Notes: generated by a model not told the origin, from the letters alone. A stretch of 64,000 nucleotides of DNA from Larimichthys crocea (GCF_000972845.2 NC_040015.1:4352890-4416889), one strand, 5' to 3'. Shown: positions 33,574 to 44,811, counted from the first letter of the stretch. A program made the numbers and translations.

Positions 33574-34347
33574 CATCCTCGAGCTCTAAGAAAAGACGGC
33601 GGTCTGTTGAGTCAGAGAGTGATGTCCCTCAAAGGTATTTAACACACTCCATGTTGTTCTTATCACAAGTAATGAAATGTTTTCTTCAGCCCATTCTCCA
33701 GCAGAGTAGGTGGTGGTAATGCTCCTTAAACTCTTGTTGCTGTCCGCTATTAAATAAAAGAAGTAGAATCAGGCTGTGTGGTACCTGCTGGAGTCTGGAA
33801 AAGACTCCACCCACACCTGCTTTGTTGGAGGCAGATGAGAAGCAGCACCTGATGCTAGCGTTAGCAGCCAGCCTCACCAAGCTACACTCGACCTCGAGCA
33901 AGGCGTTCAGATTGGACTGCAGGTCAGAGGCAGTGTTAAAGGACAGCAGAGATTTGACAGAGAGCATCAGAGAGAGATAACTTAATGAGTCACAGAGACT
34001 GTTACTGTGCTGTCAAGCTGATGTCAGAGGTTTGTCCTGATGCTCATATTGAATATGAAACTTTTAATTTTTTTCTATAATCATATTTCATGTTAATTAT
34101 TTTCCATTCATTTATTCAGCTACTAAATCTAGTTTGATTTGAAACATGTTTGAATATGTTTGGAGGCTTTTCACAGAAAAAAGCGATTCATTTAGATTAA
34201 TTAATCAGAGCCTATAATATATTAGATTTTTTTTAATCGCTTGACAGCCCTAATAAAAATAGTACTCACCATCATTCAATATTTCAACAGGATCCTCAAA
34301 ACATAAGACAAGACTGAAACCTGTTGAGACTGGTGGTGACTCTAAAT
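33574..34347 (+). CDS. Gene B repeated basic modules (two short exons)
   Basis: Exon 33574-33633 reads SSSSKKRRRSVESESDVPQ and ends AAAG|GTATTT. Exon 34291-34347 begins SSKHKTRLKPVETGGDSK, with a TGA just before a second GAG|GTATTT. The shared SSxK[K/H] start and the same donor suggest duplicated exons. They resemble a nuclear-localisation-type basic patch. Between them, 33690-34250 holds repeat debris, including an hAT end (CGCTTGACAGCCCTA, 34237-34251). Confidence 0.4.
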
Positions 34348-34980
34348 GAGGTATTTCAAACACTGTGCATAACTATAACTATTAGGTTTACTTAGTTACA
34401 TTAATCTTTAGAAAAATCTGGTTACTGACAAACTGCAGGCAACAGTGCGTGAGAGATAGCACCTCTCTTCACAGCAGGAGATAACCTGGTGACTTGTTGT
34501 AAATGTATTCATTGGTTAGTCTTGTTAGTCTGTTATTCAGACAGTGCAGACAGCACAGCACTTAATAAATTGATCTGTAATCCTGGAGATTCCCAGTTTA
34601 TTCTATAATATAAAATACATAAAAAGTTGGTATTGCACCATTCTGTACAAAAAATGACATAAAAAGGTTACAATTTTTTATTATTTAATAGTTTATTATT
34701 TTTATATATTTTTTCTAAGGCTTTGTCTTGATATCAAAATATCAAATCATCAAATGAAATTTAATGTATATCACGCCAAGTTACAATGAAGTTACCTTCA
34801 GCCATTTTTCATATAGGGCAGGTTGACACCAAATTCTTTGGCATTACAAAAAAATCCCCCATGAGCTGCACTTGGTGACAATGTCAAGAGAAAACTTAAC
34901 TGAATAACTGAACGGTTGTGAATTGCCAATTGAATCGTTAGTCTCCACTCCTGATTTTCTTTTTTGCTTTTCTTTCATAG

Positions 34981-35290
34981 GAACATCAAAGAAGAGAAGC
35001 TGGTCACCTGGTGAAATCCGGGCTGTGGGAAAAAACACTGAATGATTTCATTGAATCTGGTAAAGTGCCCGGCAAATCAGAATGCAATCCTGCATTAAGG
35101 CTTCACCAGAGGCGCTGAGAAACAGAAGCTGGACTGCTGTGAAATTTATGTTAAAAACAGGATCACTGCCATTCAGCGTCAAAGTGCCAAAAGATTTTAT
35201 TGAAAGCAAAGAGCACTTGAATGTTTTTTTAATTGAATTTTGTTCAGATGTTGGCCAGATGTTAATAAAAGCCATTTAAGATTAACTTCA
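34981..35290 (+). pseudogene. Gene B terminal SANT/Myb-like exon and 3' UTR
   Basis: After TTTCATAG the frame reads TSKKRSWSPGEIRAVG. An extra base near 35027 shifts the frame; the following bases encode TLNDFIESGKVPGKSEC in the next frame. A second break near 35088 precedes CIKASPEALRNRSWTAVKF. An AATAAA signal lies at about 35262. The gene A copy has the same domain without these indels, so gene B is either a pseudogene or carries local sequence errors. Confidence 0.55.
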
Positions 35291-35339
35291 AAATGCCTGT
35301 CTTGTGTGAGAACATTTAAAGTTAAGTAGAGCTCTTTTC

Positions 35340-35830
35340 TCCACCTCTGTGAGGCTTATAGACATGATAGGGTGGGGGGGGGGTTGGCTCCAGTGGGACC
35401 AACGGCTGGTCCCACTGGAGCCAAAATTCAGGTTTAAAATTTATGTGAGAGTATTTGATGCTTTAAGTCATTTTCATGCTCACGTGAATTTTTTAAAAAA
35501 TTTAGCAGTTAAAACCAAGTCTCTAGACCACTCAGAAGGGTGGATCCTACAAGGACCCTTCCAGTCAGTGGACCTCACGGGGAAATAAAAACAGGTGTGT
35601 GTGTGTGTGTGTGTTAAGCCAAAATTGGGGACTTTTTTGGAATACACACCAGTTGAATGGGGACGGCTTTTCATTGAGGACAAAAATTACGTCCCCATTT
35701 AGATTTCATTATAGTCATTACCTACGTGCTAATCACCACTGTCCCCTAAAATGACTTATTTCAAATTTTGTGTGAGAGTGTTGTGACCAACCCCCCCCCC
35801 CCCCCTCCTCAATCTGTGTATAATCCTGAA
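35340..35830 (+). repeat. GGGAC-type foldback repeat with perfect hairpin and GT run
   Basis: 35386-35401 (GGCTCCAGTGGGACCA) and 35407-35422 are perfect 16-bp inverted arms around a 5-base loop. A GT run (35596-35614) and GGGGAC/GTCCCC motifs follow, then a poly-C run at about 35790-35807. It is related in style to the repeats at 20.1 and 22.8 kb. Confidence 0.7.
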
Positions 35831-36044
35831 CACTGTCCCCTAGTGGAAGTGTATGGAACTACATGTCCCTGTATGTCACAGTAAAATTTACGCATTTTAA
35901 TCGCACTTATTTTTGCACCGATTATACTGGAGCACCAACTAATGTTCATGACAAAAACAAACTTCAGTGACAATAGTCAAACATGAACGAAGAAGCTGAT
36001 GAGACCACTTTGGTTGGCCCCGTGGATGGGACATGTTTTAAAAG

Positions 36045-36232
36045 ACGGATGGGCTGGTCTGTAGTGTCGTGGGTTGTGCAGGCGCCTGTGTATAGAGGAT
36101 ACAGTCCCGCTGCAGTCAGCCCCAGTTTGAATCCCACATTCAACGGCCCTTTATTGTGTGTCATTCCCCCTCTCTGCTTTTTGTCTCTTCATCTGTCCTG
36201 TCCTTTAAAAGGCATTAAAAAAAAAAAAAAAG
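36045..36232 (+). mobile_element. tRNA-derived SINE, percomorph type
   Basis: Contains a degenerate head with GTAGTGTCGTGGGTTGTGCA, a B-box-like GTTTGAATCCC, then CGGCCCTTTATTGTGTGTCA and TTCCCCCTCTCTGC. It ends AAAAGGCATT plus poly-A (36211-36232), a tail common to a widespread percomorph SINE family. Confidence 0.65.
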
Positions 36233-36764
36233 GACAAATGGAAGCGTCAATAAGAGCACGGTTGGTTAAGTACCACCTTGAAAAAAAGAAAACAATGTTT
36301 TGTTGCTTAAGCTTATGTATTCAGTCATTATTCAATGGTAAACTAAAATCCATGTGAAAAAAGTTCAGGTCAATTATTTATATGCGATTAAAAATGATTA
36401 ATTTCAGTTAATTAATTAGAAGTCACTGTAGAGCATCAGTGCTTTTATACAACATATTCACAGACAATTCAGCGAGTTATAGATAACTTTCTACTTGTTA
36501 AATACATTATTATTCCTAATTTGCATTGTTTTGCCATGCTAGCTAAACTTGCTAAATGTGTAGCATGCTGCTCAGTACTGACGCAGGGCAGAGCTGTGTG
36601 AAGTTCAATGACAGTGAAAAATAAGACATTCATTTTAACTTATTTCTGAAGCTCTGCATTGTATTGCATACAGAGACATTTGCATATTTGTGATGAATTT
36701 TTACAATACATGACTTAAACATCCTTGAATAATTATACAATTATTGTACAATATGTTTGTGTTG

Positions 36765-37015
36765 ATTTGTCCTGTACACGTGACACCATTGCACGTCTGT
36801 CCGTCCTGGGAGGGGATCCCTCCTCTGGGCTCTTCCTGAGGGTTTCTTCCACCTTTTTTCCCTGTTAAAGGTTTTTTGTGGGCAAGTTTTTCCTCACTCG
36901 AACCGAGGGTCTAAGGACAGAGGGTGTCACTCCCTGTACAGATTGTAAAGCCCTCTGAGGCAAATGTATTTTGTGACTTTGGGCTATACAAATAAAATTG
37001 ATTTGATTTGAATGT
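36765..37015 (+). mobile_element. LINE 3' tail, copy 1 (L2/CR1-like)
   Basis: Reads CTGTACACGTGACACCATTG through TTCTTCCACC, CTCACTCGAACCGAGGGTCT and GGGCTATACAAATAAAATTG, ending in a TTGATTTGA repeat. It is nearly identical to 49955-50205. Only the 3' untranslated end is present. Confidence 0.7.
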
Positions 37016-37241
37016 GACTTGTCCTGGTCTTTATGAACCTTGACAAATATATACTCTGAGTCACGAACTAACTGTAAAACTATTTGACTTCACATACACA
37101 GAGTTTGATGTAGTCCATTAAAAAAAGATATAATTGAATTATATATTATATTATTTATATTATATTATATAATATAGATATCACTTGAAGTGGTATGCCA
37201 ATAAAAATGATACATAAAACTCTATCTAAACAGATTAAACG

Positions 37242-37660
37242 ATGGCTGATCCTTCTAAAAGAAAGCTGTGGATCAAACCACATCATGATTCTGAAAAGCA
37301 CATCAGACTTAAGACTGACAAAGCAGGTCTTAGATCAGTGTTTGTAAACTCTTACAAAGGTCAGTCTTCATCTGCCTTGTATTCTTTTCATTCATTGTTA
37401 ATTATGCTGAAATATGAGCTTCAGTGTGAAAGATGGACCACTGGTCTGGTTGAATCATAAACATAACATTAACATACTTCCATTTTCTCTTAAAAGGCGA
37501 GGCATTTTTGCTTTGGCAACAACTTTCAGCAACGGAGATTTTGTGTTGGAATACAGAGGGAAACTTTTTCCTCCAGACAGTCCTCCTGTCTTTGAGACCT
37601 ACAGTAAGACTGAGGCAACATACCTCTTTGATTGGAAAGGGAGATCTTGATAGTAAGTAA
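37242..37660 (+). pseudogene. KMT5A-like SET-domain exons
   Basis: Exon 1 (37242-37358) encodes MADPSKRKLWIKPHHDSEKH and LKTDKAGLRSVFVNSYKG, ending AAAG|GTCAGT. Exon 2 (from about 37498) encodes RGIFALATTFSNGDFVLEYR, then GKLFPPDSPPVFETYSKTEA and TYLFDWKGRS. GRGxxA...GDFVxEYxG is the N-terminal SET signature of KMT5A (SETD8), which methylates lysine, classically histone H4 K20. The junction is one base out of frame. The expected Trp-Trp after KGRS reads TGA TAG. The later catalytic part (NHSC/YDYGD region) was not found. This is a decayed copy of a family that is amplified in fish, in the same orientation as the recombinase gene 350 bp downstream. Confidence 0.65.
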
Positions 37661-37980
37661 CATTAAATAGGCAATTTTTGCAGCTGTATTTTGTAATTAT
37701 GCTCAATTGTAATTTAAGCTCAGAAAGTTCCAATTAATGTTTTGGGAAATTAGGGGTGTTTCTGCACATCCTTCTCTTTCCAATAATCCCCCTATGTTTC
37801 TACTGTTAAAGTCACAGTCACTGTGGCACAGTAACTCGATACTCTGTGTGTTTTATGATGCTGCATTGTCCAGATGATGTTAAGTGTTTTAATTGTACAG
37901 CTTTAATAAACACTACACAAAGTAGCCTATGTTTTGCCTAAGACTAGATAGTTTTGACTCTGTGTTTGCTCTCTGTGTCA

Positions 37981-39530
37981 AAGTGTTCACCGAACACTAC
38001 CTGGAAAAACAAGAATACAGACACTCTGTGCTTCTGCTCAACCTGTACCTAAAGATGTGAACATGAAGGTATGGGCCCTCGTGAATGGCATGACTCAAGA
38101 TGAAACTGCAGATGCAGTAAAAGAAGACAATTATATAATGAAGGTTGGAGAGAAGAACAGGCAACGTGAAACTGCCTCTCAACATGACAATGTTCGTCAA
38201 ATTATGCGACAGTGACCCCTCTGAAAGGGATCGAGGATTATATTAATCCAGAACATTTTCACCATGTGATTCGAGCTGTTAAAGAAGTAGCTGGCTTTGA
38301 TGAAAAGAGGAACAAGTTTAAGAAACCCACCCTAGCCACAAAGCTAGGGCAAAGCATCCAGAGAGTTGCAGACATCATGGAGGTTGAAGCTCTTTCATCC
38401 CAGAATAATGAAAAGAAGCAGGTTGTCCAAGAGTTTAGACGCATGTACAGTCTTACCTGGAATGGGATGATCTCTTCTGCTGCATACTATACACTTGAGA
38501 AGAAATGGAACAAACCCAAACTCATTCTGTTAGCAGGGGATGTGAAAAAATGCACATGTACGACTACAAGCAGAACAATTTACAGGCAGTTGTTGGATGA
38601 GAAAAACTCAAGGAATTGGAGCAATCTTGCTATAAAAAAAGTTATATTGGCACAGATAATCCTTTTCAACCGAAGGCGAGAAGACGAGGTCTCAAAGATG
38701 CATTTAGAAGCATTTATCACCAGGGACAACTCCCCATTTATTGAAGACATTGGTGGAGCGCTGACGGCATTGGAGAAAAGGCTCTGCCAGCATTTTGAAC
38801 ATGTGGAAATACAGTCGTCCCTCGCTATATCACGGTTCACTTTTCGCGGACTCGCTCTTTCAGGGATTTTTATCAGTGTAATTTTGCATGCTTTTTTTTT
38901 TTACAGCGTACTGTACAGTATGAGCGCGCATTGTGTTTTGCGTCCTAAATTGGCTAAGGGAGAACCGCACTGCGTCCTGATTAAGGAAGTACTGTACATA
39001 TGCGTGTAAAAAGGTGTATAAAAGTGTGTGGTTAGGAGTTTTACGGCCTTAAAACATGTATAATAATTGTAAAACTTACTTCTGATTTCGTTTATTGCGG
39101 GCTATTTTTAGAACGTATCCCCCGCGATAAACGAGGGACCACTGTACGAGGGAAGCATGGCAGGAAGCTGCCTATCATCCTTACTCCAGCAATGGTGCAA
39201 TCTCTGGAGCTACTTGTGGAAGAGAGAAGCTCATGTGGAGTAGGTGAAAACATTTCCTTATTTGCAAGACCAGGCTTTGAAACAAGGCTTAGGGGGTCTG
39301 ACTGTGAGCTGGCTAAAAACTGTGGGGCCGAAAAACCTGAAACTCTGCCATCGACAAAACTAAGAAAACAAGTAGCCACTCTGTCAAGAGTACTGAATCT
39401 AAATGACACCGAATAAGATCTTTTGGCAGACTTTCTGGGACACGACATAACGGTACACAGGAAGTTCTACTGCCTCTTCCTGAAAGGTCTTGACCAAATC
39501 TCGATCAGTCGCAATGGTAACATATTACTT
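37981..39530 (+). pseudogene. Tyrosine-recombinase-like gene 2
   Basis: A first segment (about 38048-38211) reads VPKDVNMKVWALVNGMTQDE and ends in a TGA at a deletion. The main frame starts at 38215 with TPLKGIEDYINPEHFHHVIR. It carries AQIILFNRRREDEVSKMHLE, a box I-like segment with candidate catalytic Arg, and continues to HFEHVEI. A MITE interrupts at 38812-39144. After it the frame resumes RGKHGRKLPIILTPAMVQSL and continues to STKLRKQVATLSRVLNLNDT. A TAA at 39414 then precedes LADFLGHDITVHRKFYCL, which holds the GH and presumed nucleophilic Tyr. Box II-type KLRK and the LGH...FY spacing fit tyrosine recombinases of the Crypton-like type. Two stops, a deletion and the MITE show it is dead. 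Confidence 0.65.
38812..39144 (-). mobile_element. pogo/Tigger-like MITE, copy 2, in a coding exon
   Basis: Starts CAGTCGTCCCTCGCTATATC, ends CGATAAACGAGGGACCACTG, and is flanked by TA (38810-38811, 39145-39146). It is 333 bp and in reverse orientation to copy 1. Removing it with one TA joins HVEI to RGKHGRKLP in frame, so the boundaries are exact. Confidence 0.85.
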
Positions 39531-39644
39531 ATTATAAAGGGCAATGTTGACTGTGCACCTGTATAATTTCAATTCACAGATATTTCATTTAATTCAATTT
39601 GCCCTTGTTTGCATGCAGACCAATCTGCAATTATGGAAGAAAGC

Positions 39645-40256
39645 TCAAGGCCCACTCACACTGGAGGCGTTACGGGCGCGTTACGGCTGCGCCACGGTCA
39701 CCGTAGCAGATAGCCGCCAGTCTAGTCAATGAGAGCACTCACACAGGGCGCGTCTCAGCAGCGTCCCAGAAGCGTCTCCCCGCGCCACGGCGCGAGCATT
39801 CCGTAGGATTTCTATTTTTGACGCGAGCCGCTGCTAAACCTCATAAATTTCAACAGAGCACTGTGCACCAGACAGGAAATCCGACACAGAATCAATGTAA
39901 TAAACTTCCGCCCCCTTTCAAAATAAAACACAATACGCAGTTCATGTAGCTTTTTACAACTTCACATCAACGTTACGTCATGACCGGTGGCACCACGTTA
40001 TCAAAGATCGATCAAAGGGTCTCAATATGAATGATGAGACAAATTGTTGAAGTGGAACAACACACAATAATTTATGACACAACAGATGCTTTATATAATC
40101 TCCTCCACATCGGAGAAGCAAAGTTAGCTGTTTGTTGTTGTTGTTTTCTTTATATACAGTTTATCGCGGGGTCTCGCGTACGTCCAGGATTCTCGCGTGA
40201 ATACAGCCGGCTCGCTCCGCTGCCGTAACGCGGCTGACACGCGTCCGGTGTGAGTT
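39645..40256 (+). mobile_element. MITE family M1 copy 3
   Basis: Begins AAGGCCCACTCACACTGGAG and ends CGTCCGGTGTGAGTTGACGC. It matches the reverse complement of 11009-11600 along most of its length. It lies just downstream of the recombinase gene. Non-coding. Confidence 0.7.
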
Positions 40257-41416
40257 GACGCCGGGCAAAGGACGCATGTAACCCGCCTCAGCTCTTACTA
40301 GTAATGGTAAAGGCTAAGTGATACAGATATGTTTTCAACAGTATATCTATGTTCTTGCAGACCAGTAAATCAGAAGATTAGTTTCGCTATAGGAGAAAGG
40401 GGTATTAGCAATGTGCATTGGGTGACGAGTAAAGGATTCACACAACCAACAGTTAAGTATTGACGTGTTGCTTTGTATTGTTCATTGAAATAAAAAATAA
40501 AATAAAATAATTCAGTGTAACACACTTGATATACAACAATTCACGAACTAAATCCCCAAATCATTTACAATCACAGTTCAGTTTTTCCTTGGGTGGCTCG
40601 CCACAACCACTGAGTGTCCCTCTCCCTTATAGCACAGGAAAAACCTCAGTAGTAGATATCTTCATGCAGTCTTTGGAAACAGGAATCCATACCATGGAAA
40701 AGAACCCGGCCTATAAGGGCCAAAAAGAGGGTTACCGTAATATTCATATAACATATATATATCCATTTACACATAGATTTATGTATATAAACACACATTA
40801 CTGAAAATATCGCTCCAAATATTACTTCTCAACGATCACATTAATCACTTTTACTGTAAATGAACTGAACATATTTTTTCAATACTAACATAAAACAAAA
40901 TGGCTGAACTACCACTTGTCTGCTCATTGTTTTGTTTTCTTTTTACCGCCACTCACTCTCGGAAACACACGAGGCGAGGGCAATGCAATTAAGCACATTA
41001 ACATAACTCTTTTTTTTTTTTTAAACAAAATGTACATAAAATTAACGCCTCATCACCTCATAGTAATACCAGCACAATTTACTCACCAGAGTCTCAATCA
41101 CCACACACAATCTCACAACCTCCAGCACAACTCAGGTCACACGGCTCTCAATTCAGTCATCGGCCCAGGGCTCTCTCTCTCGTCCACCCTGCAGAACACA
41201 CGGTTCCACAGCAACAACAACAACAAAAAAAAAGAAGTCTTGCTCTCCATTCCGATAAAAAATATTAAAAGCGTCCCAATATATTGCTCACTCTCTTGCT
41301 CAGAAACGACAAAGTGCGTAGCAGGAAAACGTTAGCATGTAGCTCGTAGCAAAAACCACTAGCATGTAGCTCGTAGCGAAAAGCGCTAGCATGTAGCTCG
41401 TGGCTGCCTTGACGTT
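40257..41416. other. Intergenic, no gene recognised
   Basis: AT-rich, with short simple repeats and three copies of TAGCATGTAGCTCGT (41333-41400). No coding or transposon signature found. Confidence 0.45.
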
Positions 41417-42602
41417 GGTCCGACCATAGACATATATACATAGACGCCGCATTGAGCGCTGAATCGTACGTAAACGGCGCCGCCATATTGGTTCGGGCAG
41501 GTCTGCCCGTAAACTAATAAAAGGAAATGGACTGAACTTCATAAAGCGCCTTTCTATAAAGTGCTTCAAGTTATTGCCTCTTATACACCCATTCACACAC
41601 ACACTAATATATCTGGGAAACAAACAGGCACCAAAAACAACGTATGTAACTTTTAAAGTGATGATTATAAATGTTTACTCCTTATGTAAGCACCAAACCA
41701 ACGTATGTATTTTTCTAATGCTGAGTGTTTACAGCCACTAATGTGTGTAACACTGTTACTGTGATGATAAATATTGAAATATTTATATTTAACATTTAAT
41801 CTGTGTCTATAATAACCAGATCCTGAAATGTAGATGTGACATGAGGGTTTTCTGAATAAAGAGCAACTAACGTGTACATACATACCCACACACATATATA
41901 TATATATATATAATATATTATATATATTATAATAGATTATATATCTATATATATATATATATATACATACACACAACCCATACATACATACATACATACA
42001 TACACACATATATTATATATATTATACATACACACACTTCGCAGCAGTGCCTGCAGCCATCTGTGTAACAGTCTGTAAAAGTGAAAGACAATGAGTCAGG
42101 CCGCCCGCAGTCGTTTGCCGATATTAAACAATGAGGACTGATAAATACATTGCGAATGCGTGCCGAAATCCTCCCGAAAAAGCTCAATTTTTAACCGTGG
42201 CAGGCCTACAACAGGCATAAAGTTTCGCCATAATCTCATTCTGCATTTGTCTGTCTGTCCGCAGTCCGCTGTGTGAGTAACGAGCCCAAAGCTGACAATG
42301 TGTCGCGGATCATAAAATACGTTCAATACTAAACTAAATATTCACCCTGCATTGGTCTATGAATGTGGGCGATGCTTATTGTATCTAAACAATATATGAA
42401 GAGCTTCTCTTTCAGTTCATGAAATCCCTGTAGCCGCAGCAGCTCCTCCAGTCCCGGAGAAGTGTCGCGTCAGAGCGCAGTGCCATTACGCACGGCCATT
42501 CACTGTGTTTTACCTTCATTAAATCTCCTGAAAACTATATCAAGCTAACCATACAGTGTCTTGGACCCTTTCTTGTGTATGGGTGGAGATTGTACACTGG
42601 GT

Positions 42603-43228
42603 CAGGGTCGGACTAGGAACAAAATCCGACCCTGGCATGTTTTCTCTGGACCGGCCCACCATTGGAGACGTTTGGTGTTTAGCTCGGTAGCTTAAGCAAC
42701 CGCTCCATATGCGAAGGCTCGCTGTGGAGCTGCAGGTTCGACTCCCGACCTGTGCGGCCCTTTATTCGCATCTTAACTCGGATTTTCTCTGCTCCTCCTT
42801 TCCTCTTTTTAGAACCTCTGTTGTCCGTAATTTATTGTAATTAATATTCGTGCAACATACAGTATGAAGTTTATCTATAGACTGTATATGAGTCTATCCC
42901 TGCTTCGGTTTCGGTTTCACGTAAACCTAGCGGCTGCATGGACGCATCCATTTGATGGGGCAGGGGAGGGGGGGTGTAAATCGTAACTTCTGTACCTGTC
43001 ATGAAGAGAATATTAACCGATATTAGCCAGTGCAACCCAAAGCCTATTCCAAATGGATGCAAATGGGCCGCAAGTCCATTTTGGGCTGCTGGGCAAATGT
43101 TGCAAAGGCTACAAAATAACAAATACATACATACAAAAAAACATCAGAGGCCACCGGCCCAAATGTGGCCGAGATGGACCGGCCCATCTGGCATTTGCCC
43201 GGTAGCACAGACTGCCAGTCCGAGCCGG
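42603..43228. mobile_element. hAT MITE nested in the long-TIR element
   Basis: Left end CAGGGTCGGACTAGG and reverse-complemented right end CCGGCTCGGACTGGC are similar. Flanks are the 8-bp duplication CACTGGGT (42595-42602, 43229-43236). The 626-bp element contains the SINE at 42672-42812. Confidence 0.75.
42672..42812 (+). mobile_element. tRNA-derived SINE nested in the hAT MITE
   Basis: A-box-like TAGCTCGGTAGCTTAAGC and B box GGTTCGACTCCCG, then TGTGCGGCCCTTTATTCGC and a pyrimidine-rich tail. It is the same general family as the SINE at 36.0 kb. Confidence 0.65.
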
Positions 43229-44136
43229 CACTGGGTGTTGTGGGGCACTCCTGTGAGGTTGAAGGCATGCTGAGGTTGGCCTGATAAACAGCTGTCTGGC
43301 CTGTTTTATGTCTGCCACGATTAAAAAGGGAGCGAACTTCCTTGTCAGGAAAACGGTATTGATCAGGGGTATCGGCGGGATTTTGGCCCGTACACGCAGT
43401 GTTAATGATGTCCTCATAGTTTAATATTGCTGCAACGAGATTGTGAGCAGACTGACTCGTTTTCACTCACTTTTAGCTATAGCATCCACACGTTACACAA
43501 AATGCCGTGAAGTCTGACGTTAGTCAAGTTTCATAGTTTTTTCATAAGTTTCCATATATTCAGACTTCATTCAATATATTCAAGGTTCACTCCATATATT
43601 CAAAGTTCCATTCAATATATTCAGACTTCATTCAATATATTCAAAGGTTTACACGCACGTGCGTGCGTGCGTGTGTGTGTGTGTGCTCTTGATTCAGAAA
43701 CCCTCATGTCACATATACATTTCAGGATCTGGTTATTATAGACACAGATTAAATGTTAAATATAAATATTTCAATATTTATCATCACAGTAACAGTGTTA
43801 CACACATTAGTAGCTGTAAACACTCAGCATTAGAAAAATACATACGTTGGTTTGGTGCTTACAGTAAGGATTGAAATTATTGATCATCATCACTTAAAAG
43901 TTACATAGTGTGTTTTTTTTGGTGCCTGTTTTCTCCCAGATATATTAGTGTGTGTGAATGGGTGATAAGAGGCATTAACTTAAGAGTTTGTAGAAAGGCA
44001 CTTTATGAAGTTCAGTCCATTTCCTTATTAGTTTACGGGCAGATCTGCCCGAACCAATATGGCGGCGCCGTTTCGTATCGCGACCAGCGACCAACCGCTA
44101 ATGCGGCGTCTATGTATATATGTCTATGGGTCCGAC

Positions 44137-44600
44137 AGGGAGAGAGATGATGAGAGACAACACACGCTGGCACGTACCCCTGACGGCACCTGATTGGTTA
44201 CCTCAAATCATGTGAACCCTCATGTCACCTAAACTACCACATTTCTAGAAAGGCATATTGATCACATTTGAGATGAAACAAAATACTTTTAACAGATCTA
44301 AATAAACATGTTTACATCATTTATTTATTTTTTAATCTATTATCTGCATATTTAAGATTTTAACCCTAAATATTATTTATTTCTTCTAGTTAAGATCATT
44401 TTAAATCAACCTTATTTATTTATTTATTTATTTATTTATCTGTCACATTAAAATATGAACTTATTTATTTCACCAATAACTGAGATGACCTGGACTACTT
44501 AGAGAAAGGCCTGGCAACCTGGGTTACACGCAGCTAAAACGCAGCGCAGCCGTCACGCTGCTGTAACGCCTCCTGTGTGAGTCCCGTGTCAGAGGTGTCA
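44137..44600. other. AT-rich intergenic with an M1 MITE fragment
   Basis: 44395-44445 is an ATTT repeat. 44522-44590 contains ACGCAGCGCAGCCGTCACGC and CGCCTCCTGTGTGAGTCCCG, a fragment of MITE family M1. Nothing else recognised. Confidence 0.5.
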
Positions 44601-44811
44601 TCTGAATATGAAGATCATCCAGCTGCTCCAGCAGATATGTGTATGCTTCTGACTGGTGTGCTAGATCATAATAACATTACCCTTTTTTGTATTAATGCTA
44701 ACATCCTCAATCTATACACAGTAGTTCTGGACATCATACAGACTGTATAGATGGCTAGTCACGCCACGTACATAATTTTGTTTCCTATGAATGTTTTCCA
44801 GGAGAGGAACC

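Larger units (their letters stand above)
29100..35290 (+). pseudogene. 'Gene B': multi-exon acidic/SANT gene, most complete copy
   Basis: A GC-rich leader (29100-29239) ends at a GTAAGT donor. Coding appears to start at ATG|GTAAGT (29399-29401). Exons then follow in consistent phase: 30310-30358, 30526-30569, 30858-31001, 31996-32100, 32825-33008, 33574-33633, 34291-34347 and a terminal exon from 34981, with AATAAA at about 35262. The product would be a glycine/serine linker, a basic helical region (AHSRHLHRLQKLKAHHDSCE), acidic segments rich in SDSD, repeated lysine/arginine-rich modules, and a SANT/Myb-like end. A 51-bp candidate exon at 31592-31642 has stops in the expected phase. The last exon has single-base indels near 35027 and 35088. 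I infer a nuclear DNA- or chromatin-associated protein; its function is unknown to me. Confidence 0.5.
41425..44128. mobile_element. 2.7-kb element with ~445-bp terminal inverted repeats
   Basis: The left end CATAGACATATATACATAGA and right end ...TCTATGTATATATGTCTATG are inverted copies. Homology continues inward to about 41870 and 43683. The flanks are an identical 8-bp duplication GGTCCGAC (41417-41424, 44129-44136). Long inverted ends with an 8-9-bp duplication fit Mutator-like or foldback elements; hAT elements also make 8-bp duplications but have short ends. The centre holds AT microsatellites, a nested hAT MITE and SINE, and a 141-codon minus-strand frame (43466-43044) with no recognised domain. 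No transposase was identified. Confidence 0.8.

Noticed and set aside
42871..43128. Short plus/minus frames in the centre of the 2.7-kb element
   Set aside because: No motif, short, overlapping a MITE and simple repeats.
43044..43466. 141-codon minus-strand frame inside the long-TIR element, as its transposase
   Set aside because: About 40% lies in the nested hAT MITE, and no catalytic or DNA-binding motif is visible. Kept only as a note.
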